Source: Gemmatimonadota bacterium (GTDB taxonomy: Bacteria; Gemmatimonadota; Gemmatimonadetes; Gemmatimonadales; GWC2-71-9). From it: DNA of 57,630 nt. The notes under the pieces are model-generated. The model saw only the letters and a list, made by a program, of their open reading frames with translations. It ran no database searches and was not told the DNA's origin. Shown piece after piece: positions 9,148 through 17,378 of the stretch (position 1 is its first letter; the number at the start of each line of letters is the position of its first letter). The stretch is taken from assembly GCA_003222135.1 (NCBI GenBank), contig QHUM01000046.1, positions 65,664 through 123,293 on the forward strand, written 5' to 3'. A program made the translations under genes and the position numbers.

Positions 9148-11038
9148 GGTCCACCACGTACGCCTCCATCGCGAAGTACTCGGGCAGCCCCAGCCGGTCT
9201 GCCCGCGCCGCCGTCTCGACGTTCCGGGCCTCGACCCGCTGCCAGAATTCCCGGTCGTCGTGCCCCCCGGGGAACGGCGCCGTGTCTTTTTGGGATTGGT
9301 GCTTGAAGATGGCGAAGATCTTGGCCCGCAGCTCGTCCTGCGAGAGCGGCACCAGCACGTCGGCCTGCGTGATGGGCCACTCCTGCCAGGCGCCGCGGTA
9401 TAACCAGACTTGAGGCTGCGTCGCGGTGTAGCCTTCGAGCGCCCGCTCCACCGCGGCCTTGCACATCCGGTGCGTGCCGTGCGGATCGGACAGATCGCCC
9501 GCGACGAACACGAGATCGGGTCGCACTTCCTCGAGCAGCGCGCGCACCAGGGCGACGTCCTCATCCCCGATCGGGTGCTTGCGGACTTCGCCGGTGCGGT
9601 AGAACGGCAGATTGAGGAACCGGGCGGCGCCACGCGGCAGTCCCACGGACTCGAGCGCCGAGATCGCTTCCGCCTCCCGGATCATCCGCTTCAAGTCCTG
9701 CACGACGGGCAGGTCGATGCCTCCCGGTCCTTTGCGCTCGAAGCTCGCCTCGACCGCGTCGCGCACCCGTCGCACCGCCGCGCGGTCGATCCCGAGCGTT
9801 TCGGCCGCGCGCTCCACGAAGTCCAGCTGCCGCTGCACGTCGTGATCGAACACGGCGATGTTGCCACTCGTCATATAGGCGACCGCGATTGCGTTTTCGT
9901 TCTCCCACAGCTTGCGCAGGATCCCGCCCATCGAGATGACGTCGTCGTCCGGATGCGGCGAGAAGACGAGGATGCGCTGGCGCGACGGCAGCTTGCGGCG
10001 ACCCCGGATCTTGTCCCGCAGGCGGTTGAACACGATCCCGTTGACCGGTCCCGGCGCTCCGTATTTCGCGAGCAACGGGCTCAGGTGGTTCTCCGAGTAG
10101 TCACGGGCCGTGAGTTTCAGGACCGCTTTGCCGACCTGCTCGGCGAGCCACACGACGGCGCGCTCGGTCATCGCGGGCGTCCATTCCACCGGCTCGAGCA
10201 GCCAGGGGGTCTTGATGCGCGTCAGCTCCGCCGCTGCGGCCAGGTCGAGATAGGCTGCGGCGTTGGGGTGGCCCTGCAGGAAGGTGGCCGCGACGTCGGG
10301 TGACGGCTCGCCCTCCACGGCGCGCCGCACGACGTCCGCTTTGTGCTCGCCGGTGGCGATGAGCGCGATCTCCCGCGCCTGGAGGATCGTCGCCACGCCC
10401 ATCGTGATCGCCTCGCGCGGCACGTTGTCCTCGCCGAAGAAATCCGCCGCCGCGTCCCGGCGGGTGACGGTGTCGAGCGTCACCAGCCGCGTGCGCGAGT
10501 CCGGTGGGGAGCCGGGCTCGTTGAAGCCGATATGCCCGCTCTTGCCGATCCCCAGAAGCTGGAAGTCAATGCCGCCGGCTTGGACGATGGCCTGCTCGTA
10601 CGCCGCGCACTGCTCCGCGAGGCGCTCGCGCGGCGTGCTCCCGTCGGGGATGTGCACGCTCTCCGGCTTGATGTTCACGTGGGCGAAGAAGTTCTCCCAC
10701 ATGTAGCGCCGGTAGCTGTGCGGGCTGTCGGGCGGCATCGGGTAGTACTCGTCGAGGTTGAACGTCGTCACCGACGCGAAGTCGACTTCCCCCGCCCGGT
10801 GCCGCCGGATCAGCTCGCGGTAGACCCCCAGCGGGGTGCTACCGGTGGCGAGCCCGAGCACGCACCGGCCCTTCGCAGCGACCTCGCGCCGCACCGTCTC
10901 GACGATGCGGTCGGCGAGGAGGGCGGCGAGATCGTCGTGGTCGGGCACGACGAGCGTGCCGATGCGCTCCCGCTCGTGCGGGCCCTCGATCGCGCCCCGT
11001 GAAACCGGCCGCGCCGTAGCTGGCGGATTGGCTGGCAT
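9125..11038 (-). CDS. nagB: NagB-like deaminase fused to LmbE/PIG-L deacetylase
   Basis: A 637-residue fusion. Residues 35-275 are a glucosamine-6-phosphate deaminase/isomerase domain (LATGSTPLGVYRELI, FNLDEYYPMPPDSPHSY, GHIGFNEPGSPPDSRTRLV). Residues 375-620 are an LmbE/PIG-L zinc deacetylase (FSPHPDDDVISMGG, and DPHGTHRM as the second metal/catalytic histidine region). The pair suggests de-N-acetylation plus deamination of an amino sugar, feeding fructose-6-phosphate. In E. coli NagB the active-site motif is DGH; here it is SGH, as in the fused Bacteroidetes homologues. The start ATG 11036-11038 precedes the first conserved block. It is the promoter-proximal gene of the minus-strand run with the two-component pair. 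Confidence 0.87.
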   Translation of the reverse strand: MPANPPATARPVSRGAIEGPHERERIGTLVVPDHDDLAALLADRIVETVRREVAAKGRCVLGLATGSTPLGVYRELIRRHRAGEVDFASVTTFNLDEYYPMPPDSPHSYRRYMWENFFAHVNIKPESVHIPDGSTPRERLAEQCAAYEQAIVQAGGIDFQLLGIGKSGHIGFNEPGSPPDSRTRLVTLDTVTRRDAAADFFGEDNVPREAITMGVATILQAREIALIATGEHKADVVRRAVEGEPSPDVAATFLQGHPNAAAYLDLAAAAELTRIKTPWLLEPVEWTPAMTERAVVWLAEQVGKAVLKLTARDYSENHLSPLLAKYGAPGPVNGIVFNRLRDKIRGRRKLPSRQRILVFSPHPDDDVISMGGILRKLWENENAIAVAYMTSGNIAVFDHDVQRQLDFVERAAETLGIDRAAVRRVRDAVEASFERKGPGGIDLPVVQDLKRMIREAEAISALESVGLPRGAARFLNLPFYRTGEVRKHPIGDEDVALVRALLEEVRPDLVFVAGDLSDPHGTHRMCKAAVERALEGYTATQPQVWLYRGAWQEWPITQADVLVPLSQDELRAKIFAIFKHQSQKDTAPFPGGHDDREFWQRVEARNVETAARADRLGLPEYFAMEAYVVDRDGPPGR

Positions 11039-11098
11039 AACGGAAGAATACGTCACATAACGACGACCCGCCAAAGGGGTTCGCACGCCTGCCGTTGC

Positions 11099-11127
11099 TT
11101 GACGCAACCGCCCCGATATCACATATG
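11099..11127 (+). promoter_or_regulatory. Possible sigma-70-type promoter before the histidine kinase
   Basis: TTGACG (11099-11104) and CATATG (11122-11127) are spaced by 17 bp in the 112-bp divergent gap between the nagB fusion and the kinase gene, with the gene starting 24 bp downstream. The -35 box is good and the -10 box weak, so this is only a candidate. Confidence 0.35.
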
Positions 11128-11150
11128 TAAGTGCGCGCCCCCCTTCATGG

Positions 11151-12323
11151 ATGCCGGTCCTGACCGGCGGAGCCTCGGTGAGCGGACCAGAGACCTTCGT
11201 TGAGGGCAGGCGCGAGATCCTGCGGCAGGCCAGCATCGCGCTGGGCGGCCGGCCCGTCACGGTGTGGGAGGTGTCGGTGCGCGCCGAGCTCGAGCCCCAG
11301 GCTTCGAGCGCCCCCGCCCCGGGCCACCACGACAGCAACCTGGACGTCGACGCCACCCTGCGGCGCTGGGGCATCCACATCGTTCAGGGCAGCCGGTTCG
11401 TCGGCTCCCGTGCCCCGGAGGGGTTCTGGGTGGTCGCCCCAGTGCGCACCCGCCCGCCGTCTCCGCCCCCCGAGGGACGGGAGCGCCGCAGCCGGGAGCG
11501 CCTCACCCTCGAGCTCGCGGGCCTCTGCCTCGGCCTGCTCGACCGGCGTGAGCTGCCATCCGCACCCGTCCCCAAGCGAGCGGACCCGCTGCAGGACCTG
11601 GCCACGTTGCCGGGGATCATCGCGCATGAGGTGGCGAATCCTCTGACGGCGGCGCGCGCCGGCCTGCAGCTCGCCATGGAAGCGCTGGGCCGGTGGACCG
11701 AGGTCGCCGCCGCACGGCGGCTCGAAATGCTCGACGAGCTGGGCCAGGTGGTCGACGACATCGACCGCGGGGTCAACTTCCTGCGTGCCATCAAGGACCG
11801 CGCCCGGGGCACGCTGGCGCGCTCGGAGCGGTTCGACGCCGTCCGCGTGGTTCGCTCCTGCTGCACGCTCGAGAGCCGTGTGCTCAAGGACAAGAAAATC
11901 CCCCTCGAGTTCGACTTCACGCTTGAGGAGGTCTTTCTCAAGGGCGACCCGAACGCCCTGTACGACATGCTGGTGAACCTGATCCGCAATGCCGCCGACG
12001 CGAGTATCGGCCGGGGGGCGCCGATCCGCATCGGCCTGGAGCAGACCGGCGGGGCGCTGCGGCTCACCGTGCGTGACGAGGGCGCGGGGATCCGCGCCGA
12101 GGACCTGGAGCGCATCTTCGAGCCGGGATTCACCACCAAGGAGTTCGGCGAGGGGAGCGGGATGGGGCTGGTGGTGGTGCAGAGCGTGGTGCGCAACATG
12201 TTCGGAGGCAGCATCGCCGTCGACTCGCGACCCCGTGGCGGTACGACCGTCACCGTGACCCTCCCGGTCCCACCGCAACGCTCCGTGGATGCCCGCCGGG
12301 CAGGAGAGCCGTCCGTCGCCTAA
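11151..12323 (+). CDS. Soluble HisKA-type sensor histidine kinase
   Basis: A 390-residue kinase without membrane segments. Residues 1-130 form an uncharacterised, possibly GAF-like input region. The HisKA helix has the H-box IIAHEVANPLTAARAGL near residue 160. The HATPase domain has the N-box NLIRNAADAS, G1 DEGAGI and the G2 region FTTKEFGEGSGMGL. No response regulator is adjacent on this strand, so it is an orphan. A 16-bp inverted repeat (GCCGGTC-CT-GACCGGC) lies over the first codons and could fold over the start. The start at ATG 11151 is a guess; GTG 11178 is possible. Confidence 0.85.
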   Translation: MPVLTGGASVSGPETFVEGRREILRQASIALGGRPVTVWEVSVRAELEPQASSAPAPGHHDSNLDVDATLRRWGIHIVQGSRFVGSRAPEGFWVVAPVRTRPPSPPPEGRERRSRERLTLELAGLCLGLLDRRELPSAPVPKRADPLQDLATLPGIIAHEVANPLTAARAGLQLAMEALGRWTEVAAARRLEMLDELGQVVDDIDRGVNFLRAIKDRARGTLARSERFDAVRVVRSCCTLESRVLKDKKIPLEFDFTLEEVFLKGDPNALYDMLVNLIRNAADASIGRGAPIRIGLEQTGGALRLTVRDEGAGIRAEDLERIFEPGFTTKEFGEGSGMGLVVVQSVVRNMFGGSIAVDSRPRGGTTVTVTLPVPPQRSVDARRAGEPSVA

Positions 12324-12383
12324 CGGGTCCGCCCAGTCGCGCGTAACGTTAGGGAACATGTACTCCCTGCGAGGGACCTTCCT

Positions 12384-13922
12384 GTGAACCGCTCCTGTAT
12401 CGCCGCGGCGAGGGCGCTGCTCGTCGCGCTCGCCTCCCGGCCACTTGCCGGCCAGACCCCGACCGTGGACACGAGCGGTGCAGGCGTGCTCATCGATCAA
12501 GCCCTCACCCGCTCGCAGGCGATGATGAACCTGCAGCACCTCACCGATGTCATCGGGCCTCGCCTGACCGGCTCGCCCGCCGCCCGCGCTGCGAACGACT
12601 GGGCGCTGGCCAAGTTCAAGGAGTACGGTCTCGACACGCACCTCGAGCAATGGAACTTCGGCGGCACGTGGACCCGCGGGCCCATGTGGGCGCGGGTGAC
12701 CGCACCCCGCGGGCACGACGTCGTGGCCGCGAGCTGGGCATGGGCGCCGGGCACGAATGGCAAGACCGTGAGCGGGCCGGTGGTACGTATCGACGCCAGC
12801 ACGGCCGAGAGCCTCGAGGCGAATAAGGCCAGAGTGAAAGGCGCATGGGTCATGCTGCGGCCGCCCCAGTTCGTCTGGAACAACGATGGCCCCACGATGA
12901 CGGCGGCCGACTCGGAGCGTCAACGGGCGGCGTTCCGCGGATTTTTCGGAGGCGGCCCGCGCCTCGATTCCGCCGCCCGCGCGCGCATGATGCAGTTCAA
13001 CACCGACCAGCCGTTTCTGCTGCGGAACGCCGGGGCGCTAGGCATCCTGCTCGATGCCGGCAAGGAGCAGGACCTGCTCAACATGAGCGGCTCGCCCACG
13101 CGGGTCCTGCCGCTGCCGCAGGTGGTCGTGGCGCACGAAGAGTACGCGCTGTTCGACCGGCTGCTCGCGGCAGGCGTGACGCCCCGCCTCGAGGCGAACA
13201 TCCAGAATGCGCTGAACATGAAGGACTCGGTGCCGCAGTGGAACACCGTCGCGGAGCTGCGGGGGAGCGAGCGCCCGGGGCAGGTCGTGATCGTGGGCGC
13301 TCACCTCGATTCCTGGGACCTGGGGACGGGCGCGACCGACAATGGCACTGGCTCCATCGCGACCCTGGAAGCCGCGCGCATCATCGCGCAATCGGGGCTC
13401 AAGCCGAAACGCACCATCCGCTTCATTCTCTTCACGGGAGAAGAACAGGGCCTGATCGGCTCGCGCAAGTACGCCGAGGCGCACGCCGCAGATGCGGATT
13501 CCGTCCAGGCGGTGCTCGTGCTCGACAACGGTGCGGGAGCGATCACCGGGATGGCGCTGCAGGGCCACCTGGAAGCCTACGCCCTCTGGCGTATGCTGCT
13601 CGCGCCGGTCCACCGGCTCAACGCCGACACGATCAACGATGCCGTGAAGGGCGGCACGGATCATCTGTCGTTCATCCCCTACGGCGTCCCGGGGTTCAAC
13701 TTCAACCAGCTCACTCGCGGCTACAACCACACGCATCACTCCCAGTCGGATACCTACGACAAGGCGATCCCCGGGGACTTGATGCAGGCTTCCGCCGTGA
13801 TCGCGGTTGCGGCGTTCGAGCTGGCGAACCTGCCGGAGCTGCTGCCGCGCTGGGAGAAACGCCTGCCGGCGCAGCCGATCGTGGCGGCGACGGTGTCGCC
13901 GGAGCTATTGCGCGGCCACTAG
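12384..13922 (+). CDS. M28 family zinc aminopeptidase, exported
   Basis: A 512-residue peptidase with an N-terminal signal sequence (ARALLVALASRPLAGQ). The M28 catalytic core is seen in GAHLDSWDLGTGATDNGTGS (zinc His and bridging Asp), FTGEEQGLIGS (catalytic and zinc Glu) and the late HTHHSQSDTYD (zinc His). A protease-associated (PA)-like insert occupies roughly residues 130-270. It probably removes amino-terminal residues from peptides in the periplasm or outside the cell. The start is GTG 12384. The last 18 bp overlap the convergent VOC gene. Confidence 0.88.
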   Translation: MNRSCIAAARALLVALASRPLAGQTPTVDTSGAGVLIDQALTRSQAMMNLQHLTDVIGPRLTGSPAARAANDWALAKFKEYGLDTHLEQWNFGGTWTRGPMWARVTAPRGHDVVAASWAWAPGTNGKTVSGPVVRIDASTAESLEANKARVKGAWVMLRPPQFVWNNDGPTMTAADSERQRAAFRGFFGGGPRLDSAARARMMQFNTDQPFLLRNAGALGILLDAGKEQDLLNMSGSPTRVLPLPQVVVAHEEYALFDRLLAAGVTPRLEANIQNALNMKDSVPQWNTVAELRGSERPGQVVIVGAHLDSWDLGTGATDNGTGSIATLEAARIIAQSGLKPKRTIRFILFTGEEQGLIGSRKYAEAHAADADSVQAVLVLDNGAGAITGMALQGHLEAYALWRMLLAPVHRLNADTINDAVKGGTDHLSFIPYGVPGFNFNQLTRGYNHTHHSQSDTYDKAIPGDLMQASAVIAVAAFELANLPELLPRWEKRLPAQPIVAATVSPELLRGH

Positions 13923-14378
13923 CGCCGCGAGGTCGAGTGGCCGCGCGTACATGACGAGCTGTCCGTCGGGTGCGCGCGGCCATTCGTTTTCCGGCCGGTC
14001 GCAATACAGCTCGACGCCGTTGCCGTCGGGGTCACGCAGGTAAACGGCTTCACTGACGCCATGGTCGGCGGCGCCCTCGAGCGGGATCCCCGCGTCGATC
14101 ACACGGCGCACCACCGCCGCGAGCGCCCGCCGATCGGGCAACAGGATGGCGAGGTGGTACAGCCCGGTCGTCCCGGGAGGTGGGGGCGCCGCCCCCCGGC
14201 CCGCCCAGGTATTGAGGCCGATGTGGTGATGGTAGCCGCCGGCCGAGAGGAACACGGCGTCGGTGCCGTAGCGGGTGGTGACCTCGAAGCCGAGCACGTC
14301 CCGATAAAACGCGAGGGCGCGGTCCAGGTCGGCCACCGTGAGGTGGACGTGGCCGATGCGGGTGGCGGGGTGGATCAT
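13905..14378 (-). CDS. VOC family (glyoxalase/extradiol dioxygenase fold) protein
   Basis: A 157-residue single-module VOC protein. It starts IGHVHLTVADLDRALAFYRDVLGFEV, has YHHHIGLNTW near residue 50 and GLYHLAILLPDR near 75, and ends YLRDPDGNGVELYCDRPE. The ligands expected for catechol-2,3-dioxygenase-like proteins (His in VHLTV, His in YHLAI, Glu in VELY) are present, so a metal site is likely. Substrate unknown. Its ATG is only 16 bp from the ATG of pruA on the other strand. Confidence 0.85.
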   Translation of the reverse strand: MIHPATRIGHVHLTVADLDRALAFYRDVLGFEVTTRYGTDAVFLSAGGYHHHIGLNTWAGRGAAPPPPGTTGLYHLAILLPDRRALAAVVRRVIDAGIPLEGAADHGVSEAVYLRDPDGNGVELYCDRPENEWPRAPDGQLVMYARPLDLAALVAAQ

Positions 14379-14382
14379 AAAT

Positions 14383-14388
14383 TAGATT
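14383..14388 (+). promoter_or_regulatory. Candidate -10 box for leaderless pruA transcript
   Basis: TAGATT lies 6 bp before the pruA ATG inside the 16-bp gap between two divergent start codons. There is no ribosome-binding site in the gap, so transcription starting at or next to the ATG (a leaderless mRNA) would fit. No clear -35 box is visible. Weak evidence. Confidence 0.3.
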
Positions 14389-14394
14389 TCGCCC

Positions 14395-16023
14395 ATGAAC
14401 GCCACGCCCAAGATACCGGTTCCTACCAACGAGCCGGTGCTCTCCTACGCCCCCGGCACCCCGGAGCGGCTGGAGCTGAAAAAGTCCCTCAAGGAGCTCT
14501 CCGCCCGCCAGATCGAGATCCCGCTCGTGATCGGCGGCAAGGAGGTCCACACCGGCAAGACCATCGACGCCGTGATGCCCCACTGCCACCACCACGTGCT
14601 CGCCAAGGTGCATCAGGGAGGCCCGGCGGAGGTGCGAGCGGCGATCACCGCGGCGGGCGAAGCGTGGCACGACTGGTCCACGTGGGACCTGGGGCGCCGC
14701 GCGGCCGTCTTCCTCAAGGCGGCGGAGCTCCTCGCCACGCGGTACCGCCCCATCGTGAATGCGGCGACGATGCTCGGGCAGTCGAAGACGGCGCATCAGG
14801 CGGAGATCGATGCGGCGTGTGAGCTGATCGATTTCTTGCGCTTCAACCCGCACTTTGCGGAGCGGCTGTATGCCGAGCAGCCGATCTCCTCGCCCGGTAC
14901 CTGGAACTCCCTCGACTACCGTCCGCTCGAGGGGTTCGTGTACGCGATCACTCCGTTCAACTTCACGTCCATCGGTGGCAACCTCCCGACGGCGCCCGCG
15001 CTCATGGGCAACACCGTGGTCTGGAAGCCGGCTGCGACGGCGGTGTTCTCGAACTATTTCATCCTCAAGCTGCTGGAAGAGGCCGGCCTGCCACCGGGCG
15101 TCATCAACTTCGTGCCCGGCTCCGCAGCGCAGATCTCCGATAGCCTGCTGGTCGACCGCACCCTGGCCGGCATCCACTTCACGGGCTCGACGGAGGTGTT
15201 CCAGGCGCTTTGGAAGCGCGTGGGCGAGCGTCTCTCGAGCTACGCCGGCTACCCGCGGCTGGTGGGAGAGACCGGCGGCAAGGACTTCATTCTGGCGCAC
15301 CCCAGCGCCGACGTGGACGCCCTCGCGACGGCCATGGTGCGGGGGGCGTATGAGTACCAGGGGCAGAAGTGCAGCGCCGCCTCGCGCGCGTACGTACCGG
15401 ACACCCTGTGGCCCCGGCTGCGCGAGCGGGTGCTCGGGATGCTCGGCGAGGTGAAGATGGGCGACCCGGCCGATTTCTCGAACTTCATGGGCGCGGTGAT
15501 CGACCGGAAGGCCTTCGACAAGATCAAGGGCTACCTCGAGGCGGCGCAGCGGGTCCCCGGCGTGAAGGTGCTCGCCGGTGGTGGCGCCGACGACGCGGAC
15601 GGCTACTTCATCGAGCCGACCCTCATCCAGACCGACGACCCCGCCTATCGCACCATGTGCGAGGAGATCTTCGGCCCCGTGCTCTCGCTCTACGTCTATC
15701 CCGAGGCTCGCTGGGCGGAGACCGTGCGGCTGGTGGATCAGACGTCCCCGTACGCGCTCACCGGTGCCATTTTCGCCCAGGACCGCCGCGCCGTGGACGA
15801 GGCCCAAGCGTCGCTCCGCTACGCCGCCGGCAATTTCTACGTGAACGACAAACCGACGGGCGCGGTGGTGGGACAGCAGCCGTTCGGCGGCGCCCGGGCC
15901 AGCGGCACCAACGACAAAGCCGGCAGCCTGCTCAACCTGATCCGCTGGGTGAGTCCGCGCGCCGTGAAAGAGACCTTCGCCCCGCCCCGGAGCTTCAGCT
16001 ACCCGTTCATGGCCGAGGCGTGA
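14395..16023 (+). CDS. pruA: L-glutamate gamma-semialdehyde (P5C) dehydrogenase
   Basis: A 542-residue aldehyde dehydrogenase of the single-function P5C dehydrogenase group, which makes glutamate from proline-derived semialdehyde with NAD+. Seen are the oxyanion/NAD segment ITPFNFTSIGGNLPTAPALM near residue 185, the general-base block GETGGKDFILAHPSADVDAL near 290, the catalytic Cys in YQGQKCSAASRAYVP near 325 and CEEIFGPVLSLYVYP near 425. Proline dehydrogenase (PutA/PRODH) is not next to it. The stop overlaps the GTG of the following gene. Confidence 0.92.
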   Translation: MNATPKIPVPTNEPVLSYAPGTPERLELKKSLKELSARQIEIPLVIGGKEVHTGKTIDAVMPHCHHHVLAKVHQGGPAEVRAAITAAGEAWHDWSTWDLGRRAAVFLKAAELLATRYRPIVNAATMLGQSKTAHQAEIDAACELIDFLRFNPHFAERLYAEQPISSPGTWNSLDYRPLEGFVYAITPFNFTSIGGNLPTAPALMGNTVVWKPAATAVFSNYFILKLLEEAGLPPGVINFVPGSAAQISDSLLVDRTLAGIHFTGSTEVFQALWKRVGERLSSYAGYPRLVGETGGKDFILAHPSADVDALATAMVRGAYEYQGQKCSAASRAYVPDTLWPRLRERVLGMLGEVKMGDPADFSNFMGAVIDRKAFDKIKGYLEAAQRVPGVKVLAGGGADDADGYFIEPTLIQTDDPAYRTMCEEIFGPVLSLYVYPEARWAETVRLVDQTSPYALTGAIFAQDRRAVDEAQASLRYAAGNFYVNDKPTGAVVGQQPFGGARASGTNDKAGSLLNLIRWVSPRAVKETFAPPRSFSYPFMAEA

Positions 16024-16622
16024 GCCGGCAGAGCAGTGCTGCGCGCCCGCCCATCCTCGTGCTCGTGATCGGTGGTGCGTTCCTCCTGCTCGTCGCGTCG
16101 CTCGTGATCGGCTCGCTCACTACGCCTGAGTATCCTGCGTTCGCGCTGAGCGCCGCCCCGCCGGCGATCGTGGGGGACTCGCTCATCGGACCAGGGACGT
16201 ACACGCTCGACGCGTCCGCTACCGATCGGTGGCGCCGCTTCGATTTCGGCCGCAACGCCGCCGTGGACTCGGGGCCGTGGGACCTGGCCTTCCGTCGCTT
16301 CCGCCTGATCGCAGCGCCGGGCGGCGGCATCGTCGACCTGGGACCCGCCCCGTTCGACTCCGTCTTCGAGCTCCCCGCCGCGGGCTACGCGGCCAATACC
16401 GCCGGACCGGACACCGCCAATCCCGCCGTCGGGAAGTGGTATGCCTACAGCATGCTCAGCCACCTGTTGACCTCGAAACACCACCTCTACGGGGTGCGCA
16501 CGCCGCGCGGGAAGTACGCGAAACTCGAGCTGCTCGCCTACTACTGCCGGGACGCGGGGACTGCCTGCATTACGTTCCGCTACGTCTACCAGGGGAACGG
16601 GACCCGGCGGGTGGCACGCTAG
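16020..16622 (+). CDS. HmuY-like membrane-anchored protein
   Basis: A 200-residue protein with one N-terminal hydrophobic helix (ILVLVIGGAFLLLVASLVIG, residues 8-27). The rest resembles the HmuY heme-binding family in its strand pattern and in the closing block YAKLELLAYYC...ITFRYVYQGNG; two Cys (YYCRDAGTAC) may pair. Family members scavenge heme in Bacteroidetes, but heme ligands cannot be assigned here, so heme binding is unproven. The start GTG 16020 overlaps the pruA stop (GTGA). Confidence 0.6.
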   Translation: MSRQSSAARPPILVLVIGGAFLLLVASLVIGSLTTPEYPAFALSAAPPAIVGDSLIGPGTYTLDASATDRWRRFDFGRNAAVDSGPWDLAFRRFRLIAAPGGGIVDLGPAPFDSVFELPAAGYAANTAGPDTANPAVGKWYAYSMLSHLLTSKHHLYGVRTPRGKYAKLELLAYYCRDAGTACITFRYVYQGNGTRRVAR

Positions 16623-16627
16623 CGAGA

Positions 16628-16657
16628 AGCCCCCGGTCGCTCACGCGACCGGGGGCT
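16628..16657. terminator. Strong hairpin, bidirectional terminator
   Basis: A perfect 13-bp stem AGCCCCCGGTCGC / GCGACCGGGGGCT with a TCAC loop lies 5 bp after the HmuY-like gene and 27 bp before the stop of a convergent gene. There is no T-run, so it may terminate or protect 3' ends on both strands. Confidence 0.75.
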
Positions 16658-16683
16658 CGAGGTTGTCGGCTCGTCTCAGCGGC

Positions 16684-16860
16684 TCACTTGGGCGGCAGGA
16701 TCTTGAACATCCCTGTGCCGCACACCGGACACACGCCCTTCAGCGCGGGTCGGCCGTTGGCCATCTTGACCTGCTGGGGGTTCGAAATCTTACGCTTCGC
16801 CTTGCACTTCACGCAGTACCCTTCGTCCGCGGCCATCGGGGCTTTGCCGGCCTTCGCCAT
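16684..16860 (-). CDS. DUF5679 zinc-ribbon small protein
   Basis: A 58-residue protein with two CxxC pairs (CVKCKAKR near residue 16, CPVCGTGM near 44) separated by NGRPALKG, matching DUF5679, a family related to zinc ribbons at topoisomerase C-termini. It may bind nucleic acid; function unknown. ATG 16858-16860 was chosen because GGAGG lies 6 bases upstream; a longer frame from 16890 lacks a ribosome site. A TATTAT -10-like box lies on this strand at 16903-16908. Confidence 0.8.
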   Translation of the reverse strand: MAKAGKAPMAADEGYCVKCKAKRKISNPQQVKMANGRPALKGVCPVCGTGMFKILPPK

Positions 16861-16916
16861 GTCGCTCCTCCGTTCGGGGGCAGGGGGCAAGACGGTGACA
16901 ACATAATACGCCCTGC

Positions 16917-17159
16917 TTAAGCTGTGGGAGCGGGGCTCGCTGGGGGGCTGTCGCTGAACCCATTGCGTTTGTGAGTTCCGTCACAAAACGGTTTCGTTGC
17001 CGATCCCCCACAGCGGCACAGGACAACGACTTCCGCCGGCCGACCGTCCTTCCGGGGGGGCACGGCCAGCTCCTGCCCGTCCGCGGTGACGATCTTCACC
17101 GGGCCCTGCACGACAAGCGGGCCATTCGGTTTCGGAGTGATACGGGTTTCGTCTGGCAT
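16917..17159 (-). CDS. CDGSH iron-sulfur domain protein
   Basis: An 80-residue protein with the CDGSH cluster motif CRCGGSATKPFCDGTH (three Cys and one His binding a 2Fe-2S cluster) at residues 48-63, followed by KRNGFSD. The N-terminus holds strands with NGPLVVQGPVKIV, typical of the short bacterial form. A likely electron or cluster carrier. ATG 17157-17159 is preceded by TTGGAG, and a TATAGT box lies just upstream of that. Confidence 0.88.
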   Translation of the reverse strand: MPDETRITPKPNGPLVVQGPVKIVTADGQELAVPPRKDGRPAEVVVLCRCGGSATKPFCDGTHKRNGFSDSPPASPAPTA

Positions 17160-17378
17160 ACTCCAACTATAACGACGCCTGCCCCGCGATGGGTGTTGCG
17201 TCGGCGCCCTATTGACGGGCCTGCGCCAAATGCACAAACTGCACGGCGACCTGGAATGATGCGCACGCGTAGAGGGAGGGACCGCACGCCCGACCTCGCC
17301 GGCGAGCACTTCCAGGTCGCTGTTTTTCGGGGGGGAACGCGGCGCCGAACGGCAGGGTATGTTGAAGGCGACGCATCC

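Noticed and set aside
9148..9633. An N-terminal extension of the HisKA_3 kinase frame
   Set aside because: It lies entirely over the LmbE domain of the upstream gene in another frame and has no sensor or membrane features.
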